This document shows, piece after piece, positions 8,084 through 16,756 of a DNA stretch of 64,000 nt. This stretch comes from Amycolatopsis acidiphila (GTDB taxonomy: Bacteria > Actinomycetota > Actinomycetes > Mycobacteriales > Pseudonocardiaceae): NCBI RefSeq assembly GCF_021391495.1, contig NZ_CP090063.1, positions 4,836,001-4,900,000 of the forward strand, in the 5' to 3' direction. The position numbers and the translations under genes are program-made. Each line of letters opens with the position of its first letter. The stretch's first letter is position 1. The notes under the pieces are model-generated. The model worked only from the letters and a program-made list of their open reading frames with translations. It ran no database searches and was not told the DNA's origin.

Positions 8084-9115
8084 TCACGGAAGCACCAGGT
8101 CGTCCTCCAGCGGGGCGAAGAAGCTGTCGACGCAGGCGGGCGTCACGGCGGCGAGCTCGGCCGGGCGCCACGCCGGCCTGCGGTCCTTGTCGATGATCGC
8201 CGCGCGGATTCCCTCGGCCAGGTCCGGATGCGCGAGGAAGCGGCTGCAGAGCCGGTAGTCCTGGCGCAGGCACTCCTCGATGCCCGTCATCGAACGGGCC
8301 GCCCGGATGGCCCGCAACGTCACCTTGACCGCCGTCGGCGCCGCGGCGACGATCTTGCGCGCCGCGTCGGCCGCCGCCGCTTCGGGCCGGGCAGCGAGGC
8401 GGCGCAGGATCTCCTCGACCGTGCCGGCTCCGCCGTAGCACGCGTCGATCCACGCCCGATGTCCCGGCAGCACAGGAGGTTCGGGCGCCCGCGCGTGCTT
8501 CTCGACCGTGCCGCCGTCCGCGAGGTGGGCGATCAGCCCGGGTACTTCCGACGACCGGGCGAAGTGGTCGGCGAGCCCGCAGTACAGCGCGTCGGCCGCG
8601 GTCAGCCGGTCACCGGTCAGCGCGAGGTGCGTGCCGGTCTCCCCCGGTGCGCGCGCGAGCAGCAGCGTGCCGCCGACGTCCGGGGCGAGCCCGATCCCCA
8701 CCTCCGGCATCGCGAGCACGGCGCGCTCGGTGACGATCCGCAGGGCGGCGTGGCAGCCGATCCCCATCCCGCCGCCCATCGTGATCCCGTCCATGATCGC
8801 GACCACGGGTTTGGGATAGCGCGCGAGCCGTGCGTCGAGCCGGTACTCCGCACGCCAGAGCCGGCGCGCGAGCCCAGGATCGGTGCGGGCGGAGCGGTGC
8901 ACGACCGCGATGTCGCCGCCCGCGCAGAACGCGCGGTCCCCCGCCCCGTCCAGGACGACGGCCCGCACCCGCGAATCGTCCTCCCACGCGTCGAGCGCCC
9001 CGCGCATGCCTTGGATCATCTCGAGATCGAGCGCGTTGAGCGCCTCCGGACGGTCGAGCGTGATCCTGCCGAGCACCCCCTCGCGGCGGCAGCGGACGGT
9101 CCCACCTCGCACCAT
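8084..9115 (-). CDS. Enoyl-CoA hydratase/isomerase family protein, 3-hydroxyisobutyryl-CoA hydrolase-like
   Basis: A 343-residue crotonase-fold protein, longer than ordinary enoyl-CoA hydratases and matching 3-hydroxyisobutyryl-CoA hydrolases. The oxyanion-hole segment FCAGGDI is near residue 65, and MPEVGIGLAPDVGG carries the Glu and Asp used by HIBCH. The next stretch (LALTGDRLTAADALYCGLADH) is also hydrolase-like. The family hydrolyses 3-hydroxyisobutyryl-CoA in valine catabolism. The ATG at 9115 follows GGAAGGG. It is divergent from the B12-mutase operon and shares its promoter region, so here it may remove a branched hydroxyacyl-CoA formed around the mutase step, or salvage CoA. That role is inference. 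Confidence 0.75.
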   Translation of the reverse strand: MVRGGTVRCRREGVLGRITLDRPEALNALDLEMIQGMRGALDAWEDDSRVRAVVLDGAGDRAFCAGGDIAVVHRSARTDPGLARRLWRAEYRLDARLARYPKPVVAIMDGITMGGGMGIGCHAALRIVTERAVLAMPEVGIGLAPDVGGTLLLARAPGETGTHLALTGDRLTAADALYCGLADHFARSSEVPGLIAHLADGGTVEKHARAPEPPVLPGHRAWIDACYGGAGTVEEILRRLAARPEAAAADAARKIVAAAPTAVKVTLRAIRAARSMTGIEECLRQDYRLCSRFLAHPDLAEGIRAAIIDKDRRPAWRPAELAAVTPACVDSFFAPLEDDLVLP

Positions 9116-9153
9116 GACGCCCTTCCGTTCGACCACGAACTCGAGCTTAGGCC

Positions 9154-9189
9154 TTGCTCTCCCGTGCGACCAGACCTATGGTCTGACCA
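9154..9189 (+). promoter_or_regulatory. Promoter and operator of the hcm operon
   Basis: TTGCTC (9154-9159), a 17-base spacer and TATGGT (9177-9182) form the promoter. Two overlapping palindromes cover the -10: CAGACCTATGGTCTG (9171-9185) and TGGTCTGACCA (9179-9189). The second is the classic FadR-subfamily operator and is the exact reverse complement of the site at 15791-15801. On the other strand TGGTCG-N17-TAAGCT can drive the divergent hydrolase-like gene. A repressor here would block both directions. Confidence 0.7.
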
Positions 9190-9220
9190 CATGGCTGTCG
9201 TACCAGATCGCGGAGCTGAG

Positions 9221-9640
9221 ATGGACACGAACGAGGAGCCGGCCCGGGTGATGCTGGCCAAGATCGGCCTCGACGGGCACGACCGCGGCGTGAAGGTGGT
9301 CGCCAGGACGCTGCGGGACGCGGGGATGGAGGTGATCTACACCGGCCTGCACCGCAGCCCGGAGCAGGTGCTGGAGGCGGCCGTCCAGGAGGACGTGGAC
9401 GTGCTCGGCGTCAGCCTGCTCTCGGGCGCCCACCTGCCGATCTTCACGCGGATCTTCCAGCTGCTCGACGCGATGGGAGAACGGCCGCGGTTCGCGGTCG
9501 TGGCCGGCGGGGTGATGCCCGACGAGGACGTGGACGAGCTCAAGAAGATGGGCGTCGCCGAGGTGCTCGGCCAGGACACGACACCGGACACGATCGTCGG
9601 GCGGATCCGCGAGCTGACCGCGCTGGCGCGGGAGGCGTGA
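9221..9640 (+). CDS. hcmB: B12-binding small subunit of an acyl-CoA mutase (2-hydroxyisobutyryl-CoA mutase type)
   Basis: A 139-residue cobalamin-binding domain. It has the base-off/His-on motif DGHDRG (Asp18, His20, Gly23), the SLLSG element (Ser65-Leu-Leu) and the GG pair at 96-97, which together hold the lower ligand tail of B12. It forms the small subunit of a heteromeric acyl-CoA mutase with the large subunit at 11992. The ATG at 9221 has GGAG five bases upstream; the ATG at 9191 lies on the operator and near the transcription start. It is the first gene of the operon and overlaps the ligase gene by one base. Assignment to the hydroxyisobutyryl type comes from the large subunit's active-site residues and operon content. 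Confidence 0.87.
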   Translation: MDTNEEPARVMLAKIGLDGHDRGVKVVARTLRDAGMEVIYTGLHRSPEQVLEAAVQEDVDVLGVSLLSGAHLPIFTRIFQLLDAMGERPRFAVVAGGVMPDEDVDELKKMGVAEVLGQDTTPDTIVGRIRELTALAREA

Positions 9641-11043
9641 TGGAGCAGTGGAGCTGGCCGCCGCGCTACGACGAGTCCTACCGGCCCGAGCCCGGGCAGC
9701 GGTTCTGGTTCCCGCGGCGGGAGACCATGCCCGCGCAGGAACGCGATGAGGCGATCCTCGCCCGGATCCGCGAGGTGATGGCCTACGCGTGGGAGAACGC
9801 GCCGTTCTACCGCCGCAAGTGGGATGAGGCCGGAATCCACCCGTCCTCGGTCAAGAGCCTGTCGGACTTCGAGAAGGTCCCGGTGGTGCGCAAGGAGGAG
9901 CTGCGCGCCGACCAGGCCGCGCACGAGCCGTTCGGCAGCTACCTGTCGGTGCCCGTGTCGGAGGTCAAGCACGTCAACGGCACGTCCGGCACGACCGGCA
10001 GGCCCACCGCGTTCGGCATCAGCGAGCGCGACTGGCGCAGCGTGGCGAACGCACACGCCCGGGTCATGTGGGCGATGGGCATCCGGCAGGACGACACCGT
10101 GCTGGTCGCGTCCCCGCTGAGCCTGTACTGGGGTTCCTGGGGTGCCTACATCGGCGCGGAACGCCTCGGCGCCCGGGTCTTCCCCTTCGGCGCCGGAACA
10201 CCCGGCCAGACCGCGCGCACGGTGCACTGGATGCGGCAGATGGGGGTGACCGTGTTCTACGGGACGCCTTCCTACGCACTGCACCTGGCCGAGGTCGCCG
10301 CGGACGAGGGCGTCGACCCGGCCTCGCTCGGGCTGCGCAAGCTGTTCTTCTCCGGCGAACCGGGCGCGAGCGTGCCCGCCATCCGCTCGAGGATCGCCGG
10401 GGCGTTCGGCGCGCAGGTCTACGACTCGGGGAGCATGGCCGAGGTCAGCCCGTGGATGCACCTGGGCGCGGCGAGCGACGAACCCGGCGTGCTGTGCTGG
10501 CAGGACCTGGTCTACACCGAGGTCTGCGACCCGGTCCACCACCACCGGGTCGAGTACGGCGCCGAGGGGACCCCCGTCTACACGACGCTCGAGCGCACGA
10601 GCCAGCCGATGATCCGGTTGCTGTCCAACGACCTCACGCGCTGGGAGGCACCCTCGGCGGCGCGCGGCCGCAGCTACCCGTTCCTGCCGAACGGGATCTA
10701 CGGCCGGATCGACGACATGTTCACCGTCCGCGGCGAGAACGTCTACCCGAGCGCGATCGACGACGTCGTGATGGCGGCCGACGGCTACGGCGGCGAGCAC
10801 CGGATCGTGATCAGCCGTGAGTCCACGATGGACAGTCTCGCGGTGCAGGTCGAGTACAAGGACGTCCCGGAGCCCTCGCTGCAGGCCTGGGCAGGCGGCA
10901 TCGCCGAGAAGCTGCGGAAGGTGCTCGGCGTCGGCGCGAAGGTGGTGCCGGTGGCGCACCAGACCTTCGACCGCACCGAGTTCAAGGCACGGCGGGTCGT
11001 CGACGACCGCGACCTGTTGCGACGGCTCGGAAGCGCGTCATGA
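9640..11043 (+). CDS. hcl: PaaK-type acyl-CoA ligase, probable 2-hydroxyisobutyrate-CoA ligase
   Basis: A 467-residue AMP-forming CoA ligase of the phenylacetate-CoA ligase (PaaK) group. NGTSGTTGRP, the phosphate-binding loop, lies at about residues 113-122; the YDSGSMAEVSPW and GRIDDMFTVRGENVYP signatures precede the hinge and the C-terminal lid. Known 2-hydroxyisobutyrate-CoA ligases belong to this group and are encoded with the mutase, so it probably makes the mutase substrate from the free acid, ATP and CoA. It starts at ATG 9640 inside the stop of hcmB and overlaps meaH by four bases. Phenylacetate is unlikely because no paa genes are present. Confidence 0.8.
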   Translation: MEQWSWPPRYDESYRPEPGQRFWFPRRETMPAQERDEAILARIREVMAYAWENAPFYRRKWDEAGIHPSSVKSLSDFEKVPVVRKEELRADQAAHEPFGSYLSVPVSEVKHVNGTSGTTGRPTAFGISERDWRSVANAHARVMWAMGIRQDDTVLVASPLSLYWGSWGAYIGAERLGARVFPFGAGTPGQTARTVHWMRQMGVTVFYGTPSYALHLAEVAADEGVDPASLGLRKLFFSGEPGASVPAIRSRIAGAFGAQVYDSGSMAEVSPWMHLGAASDEPGVLCWQDLVYTEVCDPVHHHRVEYGAEGTPVYTTLERTSQPMIRLLSNDLTRWEAPSAARGRSYPFLPNGIYGRIDDMFTVRGENVYPSAIDDVVMAADGYGGEHRIVISRESTMDSLAVQVEYKDVPEPSLQAWAGGIAEKLRKVLGVGAKVVPVAHQTFDRTEFKARRVVDDRDLLRRLGSAS

Positions 11044-11978
11044 GGTCCCCCGCCGAGCTCGTCGACGCCGTCCTCGCCGGTGAGCACGCGGCGGTCGCCC
11101 GCATGCTCACGTTCGTCGAGCGGCGCGCGGACGGCGTCGACGAAGCGCTCGCGAAACTGCATCAGCACGCCGGCGGCGCCCACGTGCTGGGCCTGACCGG
11201 ACCGCCGGGCAGCGGCAAGAGCACGCTCGTCACCGCGCTGTCGCGGCACTACCGAGCGCAGGGCCGCACGGTGGGGATCCTGGCGGTCGATCCGTCCAGT
11301 GTGTTCAGTGGCGGTGCGATCCTCGGCGACCGGATCAGGATGAGCGAGCTGGGCGGCGATCCCGGCGTGTTCATCCGGTCGATCGCCACCCGGGGCGCGC
11401 TCGGCGGCCTGTCCCGCGCCAGTCTGGACGCGCTCACCGTGCTCGACGCCGCGGGCAAGGACCTGGTGATCCTCGAAACCGTCGGTGTCGGACAGGCCGA
11501 GGTGGACGTCATCAGCGCCGCGCAGACCGTCGCCGTCGTCAGCGTGCCCGGGATGGGCGACGACGTGCAGGCGATCAAGGCGGGCCTGCTGGAGATCGCC
11601 GACGTGCACGTGGTCAACAAGGCCGACCGGGAGGGCGCCGGGCGGACCGTCGCGGAACTGCGCGACATGCTGCGGCTCTCCCGCCGCCGCGCCGACCAGT
11701 GGAACGTGCCGATCGAGCAGACCGTCGCCGCCACCGGGCAGGGCGTGGCGGAGCTGGCCGAGCGGTTCGCCGAGCACCTGGCCTGGATGACCGAGCACGG
11801 CGAACGCGAGCGGCGCGCCCGCCGCAACGCCGCCACCCGCATCCGCTGGGTGGCCGAGCAGCTGGTGCTCGACCGGCTGCGTCCGGGCGTGCCGGACTTC
11901 GACCGGGCCGTCGACGAGGTGACCGCACGCCGCGGCGACCCGCTGTCGGCCGCCCGGCACCTGGTGGCCCACCTGTGA
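11040..11978 (+). CDS. meaH: MeaB/ArgK-type GTPase chaperone of the mutase
   Basis: A 312-residue G3E-type P-loop GTPase. Walker A GLTGPPGSGKST is at residues 51-62, the switch-like ETVGVGQAEVD at 146-156 and the guanine-specifying NKAD at 193-196. MeaB-type proteins gate cofactor loading and protect B12-dependent acyl-CoA mutases from inactivation. The ATGA overlap with the ligase gene and the position before the large mutase subunit support a dedicated role with HcmA/HcmB. The family name ArgK (an arginine-transport kinase) is a historical misannotation and does not fit here. Confidence 0.88.
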   Translation: MRSPAELVDAVLAGEHAAVARMLTFVERRADGVDEALAKLHQHAGGAHVLGLTGPPGSGKSTLVTALSRHYRAQGRTVGILAVDPSSVFSGGAILGDRIRMSELGGDPGVFIRSIATRGALGGLSRASLDALTVLDAAGKDLVILETVGVGQAEVDVISAAQTVAVVSVPGMGDDVQAIKAGLLEIADVHVVNKADREGAGRTVAELRDMLRLSRRRADQWNVPIEQTVAATGQGVAELAERFAEHLAWMTEHGERERRARRNAATRIRWVAEQLVLDRLRPGVPDFDRAVDEVTARRGDPLSAARHLVAHL

Positions 11979-11991
11979 GCGAGGAGGACTT

Positions 11992-13698
<1,707 letters not shown>

Positions 13699-13738
13699 GC
13701 GACCCCCTCTCAATGTCGAGAGCCCTTCGGAGGTCATC

Positions 13739-15391
13739 ATGTACCACCAGGTTTCCGCGCCGCTGTGGGGCAGTCTGGGCTGGTCCGCCCTGATCGCCGC
13801 ACTCCCCCTGCTCGTGCTGTTCGTGCTGCTGGGGGTGTTCCGGATCCGCGCCTGGCTCGCGTCGCTCGTCGGCCTCGCGCTCTCGCTCGTGGTCGCCGTC
13901 GCGGCGTACCGGATGCCGGCGGGAGCGGCGTTCGACTCCGCACTCGAAGGCGCGGCCTTCGGGCTGTTCCCGGCACTGTGGATCGTGGTCAACGCGATCT
14001 GGATCTACCAGCTCACCCGCCGCTCGGGCCATTTCGACGTACTGCGCCGGAGTTTCGCCCGGATCAGCGACGACCAGCGCGTGCAGGGCATCATCATCGC
14101 CTTCTCCTTCGGCGCGCTCCTCGAGGCGCTGGCCGGGTTCGGCGCGCCCGTGGCCATCTGCTCGGTGATGCTCGTCGCGGTCGGGCTCAAGCCCATCAAG
14201 GCCGCCACCATCGCGCTGATCGCGAACACCGCGCCGGTGGCCTACGGCGCGGTCGCGCTGCCGGTCATCACCCTGGCGAAGGTCACCGGCCTGCCGCTGC
14301 CCGACCTGGCGGCGATGACCGGACGGCAGGTGCCGGTGCTCGCGCTGATCGTGCCGCTCGTCCTCGTCGTCGTGCTGGACGGCAGGCGGGGGCTGCGCCA
14401 GGCGTGGCCCGCCGCCCTGGTGTGCGGGGCGAGCTTCGCCGTCGCGCAGTACCTGATGGCCAACTTCGGTGTGGTCCAGCTGACCGACATCGTGGCGTCG
14501 CTGGTGTCCGCGACCGCGGTCCTGCTCCTGCTCCGGGTGTGGAAACCTCGCCCCGCCGAGCCGGTTCCCGCGGCGGACGTCGCCCCGCCACCTTCGGGCG
14601 GCGGGGGCGCGACCACCGCCGTGCGCACGGCCGCCGCGGCGACCGACACCCGGATCGAGGTGGTCCGGGCCTTCGCGCCCTACGTCGCGGTCATCGTGCT
14701 GTTCTCCCTTGCCGCGGTGCCCCCGGTCGCCGCGGCTCTCGCCCACACGACCAGCACGTTCGGCTGGCCGGGGCTGCACGTGGCGAACGCGAGCGGCAAG
14801 GCGGTGACCCTCGTGCAGTTCAAGTTCGACTGGCTGGCCGACAGCGGCACCGTGTTGTTCGTCGCCGGGCTGCTGACCATCCCGCTGCTCAAGCTCCGGG
14901 CCCGTGACGCGCTTCGCGCCTACGGCCACACGATCGTGCAGCTGCGCACGGCCGCGCTGACCGTGACGGCCGTGCTCGCGCTCGCCTACGTGATGAACAT
15001 GTCCGGCCAGACCGCGACCCTGGGCCTGTTCCTGGCCGGCGCGGGCGGGCTGTTCGCGCTGCTGTCCCCGCTGCTCGGCTGGTTCGGCACCGCGGTCACC
15101 GGGTCCGACACCTCGTCGAACTCGCTGTTCGGCGCCCTGCAGGTCGGCGCGGCGGGCGGGGCGGGCATCTCCCCGCTGCTGATGGCCGCGGCCAACACCA
15201 GCGGCGGCGTGCTGGGCAAGATGATCAGCCCGCAGAACCTCGCGATCGGGGCCAGTGCGGTCGGCCTCGCCGGGCGGGAAGGCCTGCTGTTCCGCCGCGT
15301 ACTGGCCGCCTCCGCGGTGTTCGTGCCCCTGATGTGCGTGCTGGTGTACCTGCAGTCCACCCCGATCCTGTCCTGGATGGTGCCGTCATGA
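13739..15391 (+). CDS. L-lactate permease family (LctP) transporter, probable 2-hydroxyisobutyrate uptake
   Basis: A 550-residue polytopic membrane protein of the LctP family with about 12-14 transmembrane segments. Family features are the GALLEALAGFGAPVAI element near residue 125 and the C-terminal GSDTSSNSLFGALQ and SGGVLGKMISPQNLAIG motifs. LctP proteins carry short 2-hydroxyacids such as lactate and glycolate. The mutase substrate acid is 2-methyllactate, so uptake of 2-hydroxyisobutyrate is a reasonable inference. An alanine/glycine-rich hydrophilic loop lies near residues 275-300. It starts 40 bases after hcmA and overlaps the next gene by four bases (ATGA). Confidence 0.85.
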   Translation: MYHQVSAPLWGSLGWSALIAALPLLVLFVLLGVFRIRAWLASLVGLALSLVVAVAAYRMPAGAAFDSALEGAAFGLFPALWIVVNAIWIYQLTRRSGHFDVLRRSFARISDDQRVQGIIIAFSFGALLEALAGFGAPVAICSVMLVAVGLKPIKAATIALIANTAPVAYGAVALPVITLAKVTGLPLPDLAAMTGRQVPVLALIVPLVLVVVLDGRRGLRQAWPAALVCGASFAVAQYLMANFGVVQLTDIVASLVSATAVLLLLRVWKPRPAEPVPAADVAPPPSGGGGATTAVRTAAAATDTRIEVVRAFAPYVAVIVLFSLAAVPPVAAALAHTTSTFGWPGLHVANASGKAVTLVQFKFDWLADSGTVLFVAGLLTIPLLKLRARDALRAYGHTIVQLRTAALTVTAVLALAYVMNMSGQTATLGLFLAGAGGLFALLSPLLGWFGTAVTGSDTSSNSLFGALQVGAAGGAGISPLLMAAANTSGGVLGKMISPQNLAIGASAVGLAGREGLLFRRVLAASAVFVPLMCVLVYLQSTPILSWMVPS

Positions 15392-15819
15392 TCCACGACC
15401 TTCCCGCCGTGGAGGAGGCCAACGCCGCCATCGGCGCCGCCGTCTCCACCACGTCACTGCCCGCCGGCCTCGAAGACCTGCTGACCGAGGTCCAGCACGA
15501 CCTGCTCGACCTCGCCGACGGACTGCGCGTCCCGCCGCCCGATCGCCTCCGGCGTGCGCTGCGCGACCTCGGCCCCGCGGACTTCCCGCGCGGGTTCGCG
15601 GTTCTCGGCGGGTTCAGCGACGGCGCGGGACTGCTCAAGCTGGCCAGGGCGATCACCCGCCGTGCCTGCCGGGCGGCCGAGGGCGAGCCGGCTCGCTACC
15701 TCGAACTGCTGGCCGAAGTGCTTCTCGTGGCCGCCTGGCGGGCCGAGGAACACGAACGCGAGCAGATCCCGCTGGGCAGCTGCTTCGATGTGGTCAGACC
15801 AACAGAGAGGTCGCATTGA
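15388..15819 (+). CDS. N-terminally truncated PduO-type corrinoid adenosyltransferase-like protein
   Basis: A 143-residue helical protein. Its parts line up in order with PduO/MMAB ATP:cob(I)alamin adenosyltransferases: VEEANAAIG (7-16) with VDELNAALG, LTEVQHDLLDLADGL (32-46) with the QxxLFDLG helix, FAVLGGFSDGAG (70-81) with FILPGG, and ARAITRRACRAAEGE (86-100) with the ARTxxRRAER helix. The N-terminal ATP-loop region (TKTGDxGxTSL) is missing, and RRAER has become RRACR. The ATG overlaps the permease stop, so no room exists for a longer start in this frame without entering the permease. It could be a cofactor-delivery or scaffold remnant. The similarity is my reading of motif order, not a search result. 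Confidence 0.6.
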   Translation: MIHDLPAVEEANAAIGAAVSTTSLPAGLEDLLTEVQHDLLDLADGLRVPPPDRLRRALRDLGPADFPRGFAVLGGFSDGAGLLKLARAITRRACRAAEGEPARYLELLAEVLLVAAWRAEEHEREQIPLGSCFDVVRPTERSH

Positions 15820-15845
15820 CAGCCCCCTGCCACTCTGATTACCTG
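15791..15845 (+). promoter_or_regulatory. Promoter and FadR-type operator ahead of the B12 riboswitch
   Basis: TGGTCAGACCA (15791-15801), the exact complement of the hcm operon operator, sits 14 bases upstream of TTGACA (15816-15821). An 18-base spacer and TACCTG (15840-15845) follow. The -35 overlaps the stop of the preceding gene. This would start a transcript that begins with the cobalamin riboswitch and runs into the FadR-type gene at 16025, so the regulator probably controls itself. Confidence 0.5.
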
Positions 15846-15955
15846 GAGTGACAGTTCGTGGAGAAGAGGAATTCCGGTGAGATTCCGGGCCGGTCGCGCC
15901 ACTGTGATCGGACGGCGCCCTCGCGGCGTGTTCCGTAGGCAGACCCTCCCTCCGC
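15846..15955 (+). promoter_or_regulatory. Cobalamin (B12) riboswitch
   Basis: The conserved core of the cobalamin riboswitch is visible from 15865 to 15910: GAGGAATTCCGGTGAGATTC is followed by CGGGCCGGTCGCGCCACTGT and GATCGG. CCGG-TGAGATT-CCGG is the expected hairpin and CGCCACTGT is the near-invariant loop segment. A 3' GTAGGCAGACC (15937-15947) matches the conserved closing element. The outer P1 stem is weak by eye, so the exact ends are uncertain. The downstream expression platform (to 16024) contains a CGGGC/GCCCG hairpin and could mask the ribosome site GAGG at 16014-16017. The only downstream gene on this strand is the FadR-type regulator, which is unusual for this riboswitch class. Confidence 0.82.
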
Positions 15956-16024
15956 GCTTCATCCTTTACCGGGCCGCACGAGCCCGAGAGGGGCCGGAAT
16001 GATGCCGAGTACCGAGGACCGACG

Positions 16025-16756
16025 GTGACCAGCGAAGCCTCGTGGGAGCCGGTGCGCCGCGTACGCACCCACGAGCAGGTGTTCGCGCAGATCCAGCAGA
16101 AGATCCTCGACGGGAGCCTGCGTGCCGGGCAGCGGCTGCCCAGTGAACGCGAGCTGGTCAGCGCGCTCGGGGTCAGCCGCACGAGCGTTCGCGAGGCGCT
16201 GCGCGCCCTGGAGGCGATGGGCATCATCGAGGCCCGCACCGGCTCCGGGCAGGACGCCGGTTCCGTGGTCACCGACAAGTCGACCCCGGCGATGACGAAC
16301 CTGCTGCGGCTGCACATCGCGCTGGCGAAGATCAGCCTCGCCGACCTCGTCGAGACCCGCGTCCAGCTCGAACGCAACGCCGCCAGTGGCGCGGCGTCGG
16401 CCCGCACCCCCGAGGACGTGCGCCGCCTCGCCGACCTCGTCGACGCGATGCGCTCGACCGGCTCCGACTACCCCGAGTTCAACGCGCTGGACACCGAGTT
16501 CCACGTCGCCATCGCCCGGATCTCGGGCAACGCGCTCGCCGCCGACCTGATGCAGGCGCTGCGCGGAGCGGTGGAGCACGAGATGGCGGCCGCGTTCGCC
16601 CGCTTCGACGACTGGCGCGCGGTGGCGAACTCCCTCGTCGACGAGCACGAAGCCATCCTGCGCGCGATCGAAAAGGGCGACTCGGACGCGGCGGCGGATC
16701 AGGTGTCCGAGCACATCACGCGCTTCTACCAGGACCGCATCCTCAACGCGGACTGA
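16025..16756 (+). CDS. FadR/GntR family transcriptional regulator (second copy), B12-riboswitch controlled
   Basis: A 243-residue FadR-subfamily regulator. The winged helix (about residues 12-80) contains LPSERELVSALGVSRTSVREALRAL, and the FCD domain (about 95-235) has the usual conserved His-containing helices (EFHVAIARISGN, DEHEAIL). The GTG at 16025 has GAGG upstream. It lies downstream of a cobalamin riboswitch and of an operator identical to that of the hcm operon. The simplest reading is a repressor of the B12-dependent mutase genes. Its own synthesis is stopped when B12 is present, so the mutase operon opens only with cofactor. It overlaps the convergent FGE gene by 14 bases. Confidence 0.85.
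   Translation: MTSEASWEPVRRVRTHEQVFAQIQQKILDGSLRAGQRLPSERELVSALGVSRTSVREALRALEAMGIIEARTGSGQDAGSVVTDKSTPAMTNLLRLHIALAKISLADLVETRVQLERNAASGAASARTPEDVRRLADLVDAMRSTGSDYPEFNALDTEFHVAIARISGNALAADLMQALRGAVEHEMAAAFARFDDWRAVANSLVDEHEAILRAIEKGDSDAAADQVSEHITRFYQDRILNAD

Noticed and set aside
9640..11043. Annotation as phenylacetate-CoA ligase with an aromatic pathway
   Set aside because: No paa gene is present, and PaaK-type ligases are the known partner of 2-hydroxyisobutyryl-CoA mutase. The gene lies inside that operon.
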